A stretch of DNA of 51,574 nucleotides from Betaproteobacteria bacterium (GTDB taxonomy: Bacteria > Pseudomonadota > Gammaproteobacteria > Burkholderiales > SG8-41), in assembly GCA_025353085.1 (NCBI GenBank), contig JANXRI010000212.1, positions 1-51,574 of the forward strand. Direction: 5' to 3'. How positions within the stretch are numbered: the stretch's first letter is position 1; each line of letters starts with the position of its first letter. This document shows, in pieces, positions 34,647 through 43,331 of this stretch. Position numbers and translations under genes: made by a program. The notes below the pieces were generated by a model. The model was not told the origin of the DNA and ran no database searches. It worked only from the letters and a program-made list of their open reading frames with translations.

Positions 34647-35929
34647 TGAGTGCCATAGTCGATGTCATTGCGCGGGAGATACTGGACTCGAGGGGATTTC
34701 CGACCGTGGAAGCCGATGTTTTGCTCGAGTCCGGCGTGCTTGGCCGCGCCGCAGTGCCGTCGGGCGCATCGACCGGCTCGCGCGAGGCTATCGAATTGCG
34801 CGATGGCGATGAGAAGCGCTATTTCGGCAAAGGCGTGCAGCGCGCGGTCGAAAACGTCAACACGGAGATCTGCGAGGCCATCATCGGCCTCGACGCGGTA
34901 GAGCAGCGCTTCATCGATCAAACGCTGATCGAACTTGACGGCACTGAAAACAAAGCGCGCCTCGGCGCGAATGCCACGCTCGCTGTGTCGCTGGCGGTCG
35001 CCAAGGCTGCGGCGGAGGAGTGTGGTTTGCCTTTGCATCGATATCTCGGTGGCGCGGGTGCGATGTCGATGCCGGTGCCGATGATGAACGTTATCAACGG
35101 CGGCGCGCACGCCGACAATAGCCTCGATTTGCAGGAGTTCATGCTCGTTCCGCTGGGGCTGCCGACTTTCAAAGACGCTTTACGGTGCGGTTCCGAAGTG
35201 TTTCATGCGTTGAAAAAACTCCTCAAGCAAAAAGGTCTGTCGACGGCAGTCGGCGATGAAGGCGGGTTTGCGCCGCACTTGAAAAATCACGAGGCGGCGA
35301 TCAAGCTGATCATGGAAGCGATAAGCGATGCGGGCTATGTGCCCGGCGTCGATGTTGCGCTCGCCCTCGACTGTGCCAGCTCCGAGTTTTATGCCGATGG
35401 CGTCTATACGCTCGGTTGCGAAGGGAAGACGCTCAAAGCTGCCGAATTGGTCGAACTCCTCGCCGGCTGGTGCGAGCAATACCCAATCATCAGCATCGAA
35501 GACGGCATGGCCGAAAACGATTGGGACGGCTGGAAGTTGCTTACGCAACGGCTGGGCAAAAAAGTTCAGCTCGTCGGCGATGACGTGTTCGTGACGAACA
35601 CGAAAATTATCGCGAGGGGCATCGCTGAAGGCATCGCCAATTCAGTCTTGATCAAAGTCAATCAGATCGGTACGCTGACTGAAACGCTCGCAGCGATCGA
35701 AATGGCCAAGCGCGCAGGCTACACATCGGTGGTGTCCCATCGCTCGGGCGAAACCGAGGACACCACGATTGCCGACATCGCAGTGGCGACGAATGCGCTG
35801 CAAATCAAGACGGGCTCGTTATGCAGGTCGGACCGCCTTGCCAAATACAACCAGTTGCTGCGCATCGAGGAAGACCTTGGAGACGCGTCAGCGTACCCGG
35901 GTCGGGCCGCGTTCTATCAACTGCGGTGA
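34646..35929 (+). CDS. eno: Enolase
   Basis: 427 aa from the ATG at 34646 with AGGAAA upstream (34636-34641) inside the end of kdsA. Canonical start IVDVIAREILDSRGFPTVE, the catalytic loop SGASTGSREA, KVNQIGTLTET and SHRSGETEDTTIADIAVA. It interconverts 2-phosphoglycerate and PEP. The order pyrG-kdsA-eno-ftsB is conserved in betaproteobacteria. Enolase is also a degradosome component in some proteobacteria and rne lies about 4 kb away; that link is only contextual. Confidence 0.99.
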   Translation: MSAIVDVIAREILDSRGFPTVEADVLLESGVLGRAAVPSGASTGSREAIELRDGDEKRYFGKGVQRAVENVNTEICEAIIGLDAVEQRFIDQTLIELDGTENKARLGANATLAVSLAVAKAAAEECGLPLHRYLGGAGAMSMPVPMMNVINGGAHADNSLDLQEFMLVPLGLPTFKDALRCGSEVFHALKKLLKQKGLSTAVGDEGGFAPHLKNHEAAIKLIMEAISDAGYVPGVDVALALDCASSEFYADGVYTLGCEGKTLKAAELVELLAGWCEQYPIISIEDGMAENDWDGWKLLTQRLGKKVQLVGDDVFVTNTKIIARGIAEGIANSVLIKVNQIGTLTETLAAIEMAKRAGYTSVVSHRSGETEDTTIADIAVATNALQIKTGSLCRSDRLAKYNQLLRIEEDLGDASAYPGRAAFYQLR

Positions 35930-35947
35930 TAGGGTGACGGGCACAGC

Positions 35948-36247
35948 GTGAAACTCGTAACCCTCGCGCTGATTGCCTTGATCGCTCTGCTTCAGCATCC
36001 GCTATGGCTCGGCAAAGGCAGTTGGTTGCGCGTATGGGACGTTGATCAGCAGGTGCGCGCGCAACGCGAGACCAACCAAAAGCTCGTGATGCGTAACGCA
36101 GCGCTTGATGCCGAAGTGCGCGATTTAAAACAGGGGCTCGATGCAATTGAAGAACGCGCGCGCAGCGAACTGGGCATGATCAAGCGCGACGAAATCTTCT
36201 TCCAGATGCTGGAGGAGCGCCAGCCGCCCACTGCGTCGCAACCCTGA
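35948..36247 (+). CDS. ftsB: Cell division protein FtsB
   Basis: 99 aa with GTG start at 35948. A single N-terminal membrane segment (about residues 4-20, VTLALIALIALLQHPLW), the LWLGKGSW motif typical of FtsB, then a coiled coil (about 30-75) and RSELGMIKRDEIFFQ. FtsB forms the FtsQLB divisome subcomplex. It comes 18 bp after eno, as is common in proteobacteria. Confidence 0.95.
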   Translation: MKLVTLALIALIALLQHPLWLGKGSWLRVWDVDQQVRAQRETNQKLVMRNAALDAEVRDLKQGLDAIEERARSELGMIKRDEIFFQMLEERQPPTASQP

Positions 36248-36257
36248 GCCGCACGCG

Positions 36258-37133
36258 TTACTGCGCGGGGTAATTCGCCCCGATGCCGACACTGCGTTCA
36301 GCGGCAGTCACGGTATTTTCGAGCAACATGGCCACCGTCATGCGCCCAACGCCACCCGGTACCGGCGTGATGCGCGAAGCGACCTGGCTTGCCGATGCAA
36401 AATCGACATCGCCGACCAATTTGCCGTCCGGCAGACGATTGATGCCAACGTCGATCACCACTGCGCCCGGTTTGATCATGGAGCCATCGACGAGACCTGG
36501 GCGGCCCACCGCCACCGCGAGAATATCGGCCATCGACGTGTACTGCCGCAAGTCAGCAGTTTTGGAACTGCACACGCTGACGGTCGCGCCGCGCGCAATC
36601 AACATGAGCGCCAGCGGCTTGCCGACGATTGCGCTGCGCCCGATCACGACTGCGTTGCGGCCTTCGATCGGCACCTGCGCATAATCGAGGATTGTCATCA
36701 CGCCCAGCGGCGTGCACGGCGCGAGCAGCGTATGCCCGGCAACCATCGCGCCCAGATTTACCCAATTGAAACCGTCGACATCCTTGGCGGGCGCGATGCC
36801 CTGCAGAATGCGCTCGGAATTCAGGTGCGCAGGCAGCGGTAATTGCACGAGTATGCCGTGAAGACGCGGATTCGCGTTTAACGCCTGCAGCCTCCTAACG
36901 ACCTCGTCCTCGCTGCAGTCCGCCGGAAACCGGAGAATCTCCGAATGCACGCCGACGACCTCGCACGCCTGCGCTTTGTTCTTCAAATAAATTCGCGACG
37001 CTGAATTTTCTCCGATCAGAATCACAGCAAGACCAGGTTGGACGCCGCGGACATGCAGGCGTTGAATGCGCTCTTTAAGCTGCGCATATACTCTTTGGGC
37101 GATGACAGCCCCATCCAGCAATGTCGCGGCCAT
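36258..37133 (-). CDS. folD: Bifunctional methylenetetrahydrofolate dehydrogenase/cyclohydrolase
   Basis: 291 aa. Catalytic Lys in SRIYLKNKAQACE, LVQLPLPAHL, the NADP-binding stretch VVIGRSAIVGKPLALML and the C-terminal TPVPGGVGRMTVAMLLENT are all complete. It interconverts 5,10-methylene- and 10-formyl-THF. Converges with ftsB (10-bp gap). It marks the edge of the conserved block; the next 3 kb are loosely packed. Confidence 0.98.
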   Translation of the reverse strand: MAATLLDGAVIAQRVYAQLKERIQRLHVRGVQPGLAVILIGENSASRIYLKNKAQACEVVGVHSEILRFPADCSEDEVVRRLQALNANPRLHGILVQLPLPAHLNSERILQGIAPAKDVDGFNWVNLGAMVAGHTLLAPCTPLGVMTILDYAQVPIEGRNAVVIGRSAIVGKPLALMLIARGATVSVCSSKTADLRQYTSMADILAVAVGRPGLVDGSMIKPGAVVIDVGINRLPDGKLVGDVDFASASQVASRITPVPGGVGRMTVAMLLENTVTAAERSVGIGANYPAQ

Positions 37134-37376
37134 GCTTATTTGCTTACTGCTGACAGCTGCGCATAAGTTGCGTGACGGCGGGTGCGGGACGGGACGGCCG
37201 CAGGCGGCGGAGATTGCATCGTGAATCGGCTGCTAACTGCAATTGTTTAGGCATTCGTGATGGCTATATGTTCGGAAGCGGCGACAGTATTGCATATCCG
37301 CGTCGGCATTGTCATCGGCAGTTATCGCCGAAATGGTATGAGCCGATTTCGAATCGGTCTTACGCTGTATGCGCGT
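37134..37376. other. Noncoding stretch upstream of folD
   Basis: 243 bases with no convincing gene. A small perfect hairpin CCGATT-TCG-AATCGG lies at 37343-37357. The folD promoter should lie near 37150-37200 but I see no clear match. Confidence 0.5.
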
Positions 37377-37511
37377 TTAACACGAAAACAAATTCGCATA
37401 ACCGATCAGAAAATCGGGGCTCAGGTAAGCCGTAAAAGTCAGATACATCAGATAGGCGAGCAGCGCCGCGAGTAGAACCCACCCCAGTGGCCGGCGCGCT
37501 TGCGTGATCAT
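37377..37511 (-). CDS. Small membrane protein, 44 aa
   Basis: 44 aa starting at the ATG at 37511 (MITQARRPLGWVLL), with AAGGG in the right place upstream; an alternative in-frame ATG at 37526 would add five residues. One hydrophobic segment (about residues 10-29) then a polar tail SPDFLIGYANLFSC ending in Cys. Longer upstream reading of the frame gives non-membrane-like sequence and is unlikely. Similar short proteins with an aromatic or Leu-rich segment and terminal Cys are, from memory, common in betaproteobacteria, but I know no function. Confidence 0.6.
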   Translation of the reverse strand: MITQARRPLGWVLLAALLAYLMYLTFTAYLSPDFLIGYANLFSC

Positions 37512-37862
37512 AAAAAGGCCCTTCATTTGTCTGCGATGCGCCCATTTGCTGATCGCTGCGTGCGCAGCGGCCAGACGGCATCTGATGATGGACGGATGTA
37601 AGCGACCAAAATACCATGCGCCTGCAAAATTTCCAATGTGGAGCGGAACATACGGCATTCCTCGCTTGACCCGGTTGAGCCAATGAACGTGAAGCATTCC
37701 GTCCCATCTTTTCTATTTATAGCCGTTAACCTGCGCTAACTCTGCCGATTTTGAGTATGCCGCCATGAATGTAAGTTTTGGCCGCTGCGTCCGACGGCTG
37801 AATCCTACTGCTGAATCGGCATCTTTCGTCTGCACCCGCGTGTCGATTTTGGCGACCATCCG
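37512..37862. other. Noncoding stretch
   Basis: About 350 bases in which I see no supported gene, RNA or repeat. A frame on plus from 37765 runs through but encodes no recognisable protein and conflicts with the low-complexity frame that begins at 37863. Confidence 0.5.
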
Positions 37863-38162
37863 ATGGGTAGCAGTACCACGGGCGCCGATACTATTAACAG
37901 GGGGAACGGCATGGGGTCGATGCCGAGTGTTTCGAGTGACTCACCCAACAAGGGGAGCTCGGGTAGCACTGGCACCGGCGGCTCCACGACAAACCGGTCG
38001 CCGTCCTCTAAAGGGTCTTCGTCGGGCGCTACGGGCAGTACCGGCTCGAGCGGCGGGACCGGCGGCATGGGTGGCACGTCGAGCACTCGACGACTTCGGG
38101 CACCGGTAGCAGCGGTTCGCGGTAAAATTAACTCAGACGCAACACACGAGCCGCGCATCTGA
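37863..38162 (+). pseudogene. Gly/Ser/Thr-rich low-complexity ORF, probably frameshifted
   Basis: The frame from ATG 37863 encodes 99 aa, about 75 of them almost only Gly, Ser, Thr with a few Met, Pro and Asn. It then changes abruptly to STRRLRAPVAAVRGK. Reading two bases on from about 38085, the same DNA gives STTSGTGSSGSR and a TAA (ending at 38129), which continues the low-complexity character, so a frameshift near 38080-38090 is likely. Upstream the frame continues as DHP before the ATG with no signal peptide visible. It may be the remains of an exported low-complexity protein. Confidence 0.4.
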
Positions 38163-38188
38163 AGTTCACCAACTTACATTGTCATCGC

Positions 38189-38665
38189 ATGCAACACTGG
38201 TCGGCCACGATTTACGGCGCAGCCAGTGTTGCTGCAACCGTTGTCACGTTAACGGGGTGCGGCCCCGACCCGGCGACCCGAGCCGAAATGAGTCGTCAGG
38301 TCGACGGCCTACGTTCCGTTCAACAATCGCAATCCTTCGATTCCGAAGTCAACGCTGAAAAAATCGCCCGCGATATCGTGGGGAAGGTCGTGCGCGTTTC
38401 GCAGTCGTCGGGAATGGGCGGCGGGAACGAGTGGACATTCGATGCCGATGAATTTCGACGCGTCGTGATTCTCGAGGCAAAAGATACGCCAAAAGGACGG
38501 GCGCTCGTCATATACGTGACGACTCAAAATAATCCAGCCGCAAACGAAGAGCAGGTTCAAGTTTCTGGAAAGCTCCAACTTGATTATGATCGGCAAGCCG
38601 GCAATTGGGTGTTGACCGGGATCGAAAATCTGAGTTTTCGCTATACGGTTGGCGTCAGTACCTGA
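38189..38665 (+). CDS. Putative lipoprotein of unknown function
   Basis: 158 aa. N-terminal signal with lipobox LTGC (C24) after a short hydrophobic segment (ASVAATVVTLTG), then a polar mature part with no domain I recognise. The residue after the lipid Cys is Gly, giving no inner-membrane retention signal, so outer-membrane sorting is possible. The C-terminal half shows alternating strands such as GRALVIYVTTQNN, VQVSGKLQLDYDR and WVLTGIENLSFRY, suggesting a small beta-rich fold. It is not part of an obvious operon. Confidence 0.72.
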   Translation: MQHWSATIYGAASVAATVVTLTGCGPDPATRAEMSRQVDGLRSVQQSQSFDSEVNAEKIARDIVGKVVRVSQSSGMGGGNEWTFDADEFRRVVILEAKDTPKGRALVIYVTTQNNPAANEEQVQVSGKLQLDYDRQAGNWVLTGIENLSFRYTVGVST

Positions 38666-38786
38666 TTTGTCTCATCGCCCCAGGCAGTCTTTGACGGAGC
38701 GACATTCGGCGCATCGAGTAAAATAGTTGCGTGGTTTGATGGTCGTTGCCATCATCAGCCGATTGATGCGGTGAGCGGTTGGCGGC

Positions 38787-39062
38787 GGCGTTCAAATCGC
38801 CCTTGATTCCCATTTCCTTGAGTAGTTTTCCCCATTTCGTAATTTCATTTGCGATGAAGGCGCTGTTTCGCGAGGCGTGGTGCCGCCGGCACTAACGGTA
38901 GCCGGGCAGAGTGCCAACCTCGCTTCCAGCGCGCCGTTATGCATGTTTGAGCGCGACGAGGCCTAATTAGGCCGGATCTGTCCAAATTTCTCAGTCAGCT
39001 TTAATCGCGCAAGAACTGAGTGGTCTGACAATGCGTTACGCATAGCTGCTGAGGGGGCAAGA
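38787..39062 (-). pseudogene. Decayed Bug/TctC-type substrate-binding protein, C-terminal remnant
   Basis: On the minus strand, three frame-broken pieces resemble the end of tripartite tricarboxylate transporter binding proteins: AAMRNALSDHSVLARL (about 38998-39053), TVSAGGTTPRE (about 38870-38900), and SAFIANEITKWGKLLKEMG followed by IKGD (about 38795-38866). The last is the typical Bug C terminus ending GIKGD; here the stop appears lost by a single added T (GATTTGA). I see no upstream two-thirds of the gene in the window, so it is a 3' relic. Recognised by motif, not by search. Confidence 0.45.
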
Positions 39063-39201
39063 GAGGCATTGAATGGCGAACCAGGCTGACAGCTCGGTGT
39101 CGAAGATAAGTATTCGCACGCGATGTGTCCTGAAAACTCGACTGGAGGCGTCACGCTGGGTGCTGTGCCGTATCGGCAACCGGCGGGCGAAAATAACTAT
39201 G

Positions 39202-39651
39202 ATGCGAGAAATTGTGGGCGTAGTGCAAGGAGAGCCGGTAAGCCGTCGCCGGTGGTTTCACGACGAATATTTCGATTTGTTCGTGTGGCAAGACAGCGCC
39301 GATGAGATCGAGTCGTTCCAGCTGTGTTACGGCATCGATACAAGCGAACGCGCGCTGGAGTGGCGCAAGAACCGGGGATTTTTTCATGACGGCGCAAAAG
39401 CCGGGCCGCCTGTTCCGGATGGCATACTCGATGCGCGCGATGCGGCCGCTGGCGATAAGACGGCGCAGACAATCAGCTCGCGCTTCGAGTTTGCGGCCCG
39501 TTCGCTTCCGGAAGAAATCCGAACCGCGGTGACGTTGAGAATTCGTGAATATGCAGAAAATGCGCCGTCAGTTCCAATGCGTCGCCGCCAGGTGCGCCGG
39601 GCGACGTGGCAACAACGAGGGCCGGAACCTTCCGGACGCGAGCCGCATTGA
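39202..39651 (+). CDS. Conserved hypothetical protein with aromatic/acidic N-terminal motif
   Basis: 149 aa from the ATG at 39202 (MREIVGVVQGEP); an in-frame ATG at 39073 would add 43 residues of Arg/Cys-rich sequence and, despite a GAGAGG upstream, looks less natural. The core RRRWFHDEYFDLFVWQD then FQLCYGIDTSERALEW and RGFFHDG resembles a small family of proteobacterial hypothetical proteins. The C terminus is Arg-rich. No catalytic motif or membrane segment is visible, and I do not assign a function. It stands alone on this strand. Confidence 0.65.
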   Translation: MREIVGVVQGEPVSRRRWFHDEYFDLFVWQDSADEIESFQLCYGIDTSERALEWRKNRGFFHDGAKAGPPVPDGILDARDAAAGDKTAQTISSRFEFAARSLPEEIRTAVTLRIREYAENAPSVPMRRRQVRRATWQQRGPEPSGREPH

Positions 39652-39672
39652 GGGTTGCGCCGCGCTGACGCC

Positions 39673-39972
39673 TTAGTCAGGAAGCGCTAGACTTTTTTTG
39701 TCTGTCTTCCCGTCGACGATGGTGCGCTGACTTTTTGGTTCGACCCAAAAAGAGCCTTCAATTACACCGCCATTGCGTCGGACGCGCAACTTCCTCGTCA
39801 GCCACCACAGTCGGCCGAATATAACAGTGCCCATCAGTGCGCCAACGACCAACGCGAATACCAGAAAAAACACTCCCATGACTACAACAGTTGCAATGAT
39901 TAGTATCGCAATCAGGCGACTTAGCCGTGACGATAAAAAAATGCTCTGCAGAAACCGGCTCTGAAAATTCAT
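39673..39972 (-). CDS. Small membrane protein, 99 aa
   Basis: 99 aa from the ATG at 39972 (MNFQSRFLQS). A long hydrophobic stretch at about residues 20-56 (LIAILIIATVVVMGVFF then LVFALVVGALMGTVIFG) makes two membrane helices, followed by a basic cytoplasmic segment WWLTRKLRVRRNG and VIEGSFWVE. I recall this type (LWWLTRKLR followed by IEGE/IEGS) among betaproteobacterial hypothetical proteins; no function is known to me. An upstream extension of the frame to 40134 shows no features of the family. Confidence 0.7.
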   Translation of the reverse strand: MNFQSRFLQSIFLSSRLSRLIAILIIATVVVMGVFFLVFALVVGALMGTVIFGRLWWLTRKLRVRRNGGVIEGSFWVEPKSQRTIVDGKTDKKSLALPD

Positions 39973-40149
39973 AAGTGAACATTGGATTGATACGCGAGGG
40001 CGAAGTTCATCGTGACAGCTCTGCTTCGCTCCGCGACGTGCCAGACCCCGTAGTACGGTGGACCGCGCGGCTCCGAGCAGGTGCGCGATATGATAGATGC
40101 AGTGACCGAGATCCTGGCCGAGCGTTTGCGGCAAGCTCGACGCGTCTGA

Positions 40150-40179
40150 AAAAATGCCGGGGGATTCCCCGGCATTTTT
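40150..40179 (-). terminator. Intrinsic terminator of rne
   Basis: AAAAATGCCGGGG (40150-40162), loop GATT, CCCCGGCATTTTT (40167-40179): a 13-bp perfect stem. It starts 4 bp after the rne stop on the minus strand, where the product ends in a U-tract. The A/T flanks are symmetric, so it could also terminate plus-strand transcripts. Confidence 0.9.
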
Positions 40180-40182
40180 AGG

Positions 40183-42840
40183 TTACTTCCTTGTTTCCAC
40201 CTGTTCCAGCGGCGCGTTGCTCATAGAGGGCGGAGGCGGCCGCAAGCGCGGGGCCCGCGATGCAGGCACAGCATCGACTTTGGTTGCCGCTACGCGCACT
40301 TTTTCGGCGCTGGTCTCGACCTGCTCCAAGTCGGCCGGTAGCATCAATGGGGCATGCGCGAGCGACACTGCAGGCGCGATCACCGCGACCTCGGCAGCGA
40401 CGTGTTCGACGACACGTTCGGCAACGGGTTGTGGGCGCGGATCATGTAGTAACGCAACTTCTTTAACCGCGGCGGCCTGCGGCATCTCGAACGGCGCAAG
40501 TGGCGCTGACACTTGCGGCACGTCCGGCTGATGCGTCAGCGATGACTCGGCTTCCATCAGCGGTGCAACAACTGTGGCAATGGTTGAATCAGAACCATTG
40601 TTGGCTACGGCTGCTATCGGCTGCACGCCCTCGGCATTAGCTGGCGCCTCGTGTCGCTCGGCCCGATCACGGCCTCCACGGCCACCGCGGCGGCGGCGAC
40701 GCCCGCCTTCATGACCTTCGCGTGCTTCGCCTTCAGTACGAGGTGTCTGTTCACGCGCGGACACCGAAGCATCTCCCGCCTCCGCTGGCGTCTGCTCAGG
40801 CCGTTCGGGACGCGGCTGACGCGGTTGCTGACCTTCGCGGCGCGGTTGCTGCTCTTGGCCATCGCGCGGCGGTCGCGGCTCGCGCGGTTCACGCGGCGGT
40901 CGCGGCTCACCGGTACGGCCGCGCTGCTGTTGACGCTGAGCGCCTTCTGAATTCGTTTCGCTGCGTCCTGCCTGCGTGGGGCGCTCGCCACGCGGCTCGT
41001 CGCGTTTTTGATCGCGGCGCTGGCCGTTAGGGCGCCCCCGGCGCTGACCGCGTTCTCCGCGATCACCCCGGTCGGTACGCTCACGCGTGACAGCCTGTGG
41101 TTTCAGCTCTGTCGCTTCGGCAGCTGGTCGTTTGAACCAGCCAAAAATTTTGCTGATTATGGAAACTTCCGCCTGGGAACCGGCGGTGACCGGCGTCGCT
41201 TTGGGCGTGTGGTCAACGATCGGCGCCGGTTGCGACGGGGTTATACCTTTTACTGCAGCTTCCGGGCGCGGCGGCGCAGGTTCGGTCTGCGCGGACGGCA
41301 ACAGACCGTCGTTCTTCTCGGGCACCGCCACCATCTCATAGCTCGGCGGCGGCAGGTCGGCCTGATTCAGTTCTTCATGCTTGAGGCGCGTGACCGTATA
41401 GTTTGGCGTCTCGAGATGAATGTTTGGAATCAACACGACGTTGACCTTGAGGCGCTGCTCAATCGAGTGAAACTCGGCGCGTTTTTCGTTCAACAGGTAA
41501 GTTGCGACATCAACGGGCACCTGCGCGTGCACGGCGCCTGTATTTTCCTTCATCGCTTCTTCCTGCAGGATGCGCAGGATATGCAGTGCGGTGGATTCGA
41601 TGCCACGGATATGACCCGTGCCATGGCAACGCGGGCAGGGGATATGGCTGCTCTCGGCCAACGCCGGACGCAGACGCTGACGTGAGAGTTCGAGCAGGCC
41701 GAAGCGCGAAATCTTGCCGGTTTGAACGCGCGCGCGATCGACGTGCAGAGCATCGCGCAGGCGATTTTCAACTTCGCGCTGATTGCGTCCGCTTTCCATG
41801 TCGATAAAGTCGATGACGATCAATCCGCCGAGGTCGCGCAAGCGCAACTGGCGCGCGAGTTCGTCCGCGGCTTCCAGGTTTGTGCGAAACGCAGTCTCTT
41901 CGATGTCAGCGCCGCGCGTCGAGCGCGCGGAGTTGACGTCGATCGACACTAACGCTTCGGTATGGTCGATGACGATCGCGCCGCCGGAAGGCAGCGTGAC
42001 CTGGCGCGAAAACGCAGTTTCGATCTGGTGCTCGATCTGAAAACGCGAAAAGAGCGGCACGTCGTCTTTGTAAAGTTTGACGCGGTTCACGTTCGCGGGC
42101 ATCACGTGGCCCATGAAGGCGCGCGCCTGCTCGTAGATGTCTTCGGTATCGATCAATATCTCGCCGATGTCCTGGGAGAAATGATCGCGAATCGCACGGA
42201 TCACGAGGCTCGATTCCTGGTAAATCAGAAATGCGCCGTTCTGACCGGTCGAAGCGTTTTCGATTTCGCGCCACAGTTGGAGCAGGTAGTTCAAATCCCA
42301 GCCGAGTTCCTCTGCATTGCGGCCGATGCCGGCGGTGCGCGCGATCACGCTCATGCCGGCAGGCACTTCCAATTGGTCGATGGTTTCGCGCAGTTCGGCG
42401 CGCTCTTCGCCTTCGATGCGGCGCGATACACCGCCGCCGCGTGGATTGTTCGGCATCAGCACCAGATAACGGCCAGCGAGGCTGATGAAGGTGGTGAGGG
42501 CGGCGCCCTTGGTGCCGCGTTCGTCCTTATCGACCTGGACGATGAGTTCCTGGCCTTCATGCAGCGCATCCTGAATGCGCGCACGCGCGGCGTCTACGCC
42601 GGACTTGAAGTAAGCTCGGGCAACCTCTTTGAAGGGGAGAAAACCGTGGCGTTCACTGCCGTAATCCACAAAGGCCGCTTCGAGGCTGGGCTCGACGCGT
42701 GTGATGACACCTTTGTAAATATTGCTTTTACGCTGCTCTTTGCCGGCGGACTCGATGTCCAGATCGAGCAGTTTTTGACCATCTACTATGGCGACGCGAA
42801 GTTCTTCGGACTGCGTCGCATTAAACAACATGCGTTTCAT
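40183..42840 (-). CDS. rne: Ribonuclease E
   Basis: 885 aa. N-terminal catalytic half: MKRMLFNATQSEELRVAIVDGQ start, S1 domain, catalytic acids in SIDVNSARST and VIDFIDMESG, and the zinc-link CPRCHGTG. The C-terminal half (about 540-885) is mostly disordered: an amphipathic membrane-targeting helix VSIISKIFGWFKR (about 556-570), a long Arg/Gly/Gln/Pro-rich RNA-binding stretch, then an Ala/Val/Pro tail. It initiates mRNA decay and rRNA/tRNA processing. The site GGGAGAAG precedes the ATG. Divergent from rluC, as in E. coli. Confidence 0.97.
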   Translation of the reverse strand: MKRMLFNATQSEELRVAIVDGQKLLDLDIESAGKEQRKSNIYKGVITRVEPSLEAAFVDYGSERHGFLPFKEVARAYFKSGVDAARARIQDALHEGQELIVQVDKDERGTKGAALTTFISLAGRYLVLMPNNPRGGGVSRRIEGEERAELRETIDQLEVPAGMSVIARTAGIGRNAEELGWDLNYLLQLWREIENASTGQNGAFLIYQESSLVIRAIRDHFSQDIGEILIDTEDIYEQARAFMGHVMPANVNRVKLYKDDVPLFSRFQIEHQIETAFSRQVTLPSGGAIVIDHTEALVSIDVNSARSTRGADIEETAFRTNLEAADELARQLRLRDLGGLIVIDFIDMESGRNQREVENRLRDALHVDRARVQTGKISRFGLLELSRQRLRPALAESSHIPCPRCHGTGHIRGIESTALHILRILQEEAMKENTGAVHAQVPVDVATYLLNEKRAEFHSIEQRLKVNVVLIPNIHLETPNYTVTRLKHEELNQADLPPPSYEMVAVPEKNDGLLPSAQTEPAPPRPEAAVKGITPSQPAPIVDHTPKATPVTAGSQAEVSIISKIFGWFKRPAAEATELKPQAVTRERTDRGDRGERGQRRGRPNGQRRDQKRDEPRGERPTQAGRSETNSEGAQRQQQRGRTGEPRPPREPREPRPPRDGQEQQPRREGQQPRQPRPERPEQTPAEAGDASVSAREQTPRTEGEAREGHEGGRRRRRGGRGGRDRAERHEAPANAEGVQPIAAVANNGSDSTIATVVAPLMEAESSLTHQPDVPQVSAPLAPFEMPQAAAVKEVALLHDPRPQPVAERVVEHVAAEVAVIAPAVSLAHAPLMLPADLEQVETSAEKVRVAATKVDAVPASRAPRLRPPPPSMSNAPLEQVETRK

Positions 42841-43331
42841 TTTTTTCTTCTCCCGCGCTCAGTGTCACGGGATGGGCAAACTCACGCGCGGAAATTTTCA
42901 TCGCGCCGCGCGCTAATGCTTGATCATTCAGTCACGAAAAATGTTCATCTATGTGGGTGACTACGTAAAAATGACTTTCGCTGTTTGCCGTCAAAATTCG
43001 TCAGTGAGCAGCGGAAAACTTGGGCTTTCGGTGCATCGCACCGCGGTCGCCATCGCTGCGTCAACAAAGGTTTTCGTGTGCTGTGAGCGCGTATTTCGAC
43101 TACCATCGCTACTTTATTTGGTGAGCGACATTAACCATTGGGTTTCGGCACCGGTTATCTCACCAACGGGCAACGTCTCCCGCGCTTCGATTCACTGTAC
43201 CTGGACAGAGACTGCATGGCGCTGGGCCATTCCACCCGGCGTTACCTGCGGCAACCGCCGCGGTGAACCGCCTGAGGCTTGAGGACAACACAGTCCTTAA
43301 AGTCTTCTTACCGGCGAATAGTATAAGCACA
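42841..43331. promoter_or_regulatory. rne/rluC divergent intergenic region with probable rne leader
   Basis: 491 bases with no gene. In E. coli rne has a long autoregulatory 5' UTR, so a leader is expected here. On the rne strand, one stem is visible: CGCGCGG (complement of 42906-42912) with CCGCGCG (complement of 42885-42891), loop 14, about 50 nt before the ATG. I could not place a convincing promoter on either strand. Confidence 0.5.

Noticed and set aside
37765..38109. 114-codon open frame on plus
   Set aside because: Overlaps the low-complexity frame; composition looks like the +1 shadow of a Gly/Ser-rich sequence.
41962..42960. 332-codon open frame on plus antisense to rne
   Set aside because: Shadow of the conserved RNase E catalytic domain.
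43020..43100. TTGACG sites on the rne strand as promoter -35
   Set aside because: No -10 match at usual spacing.
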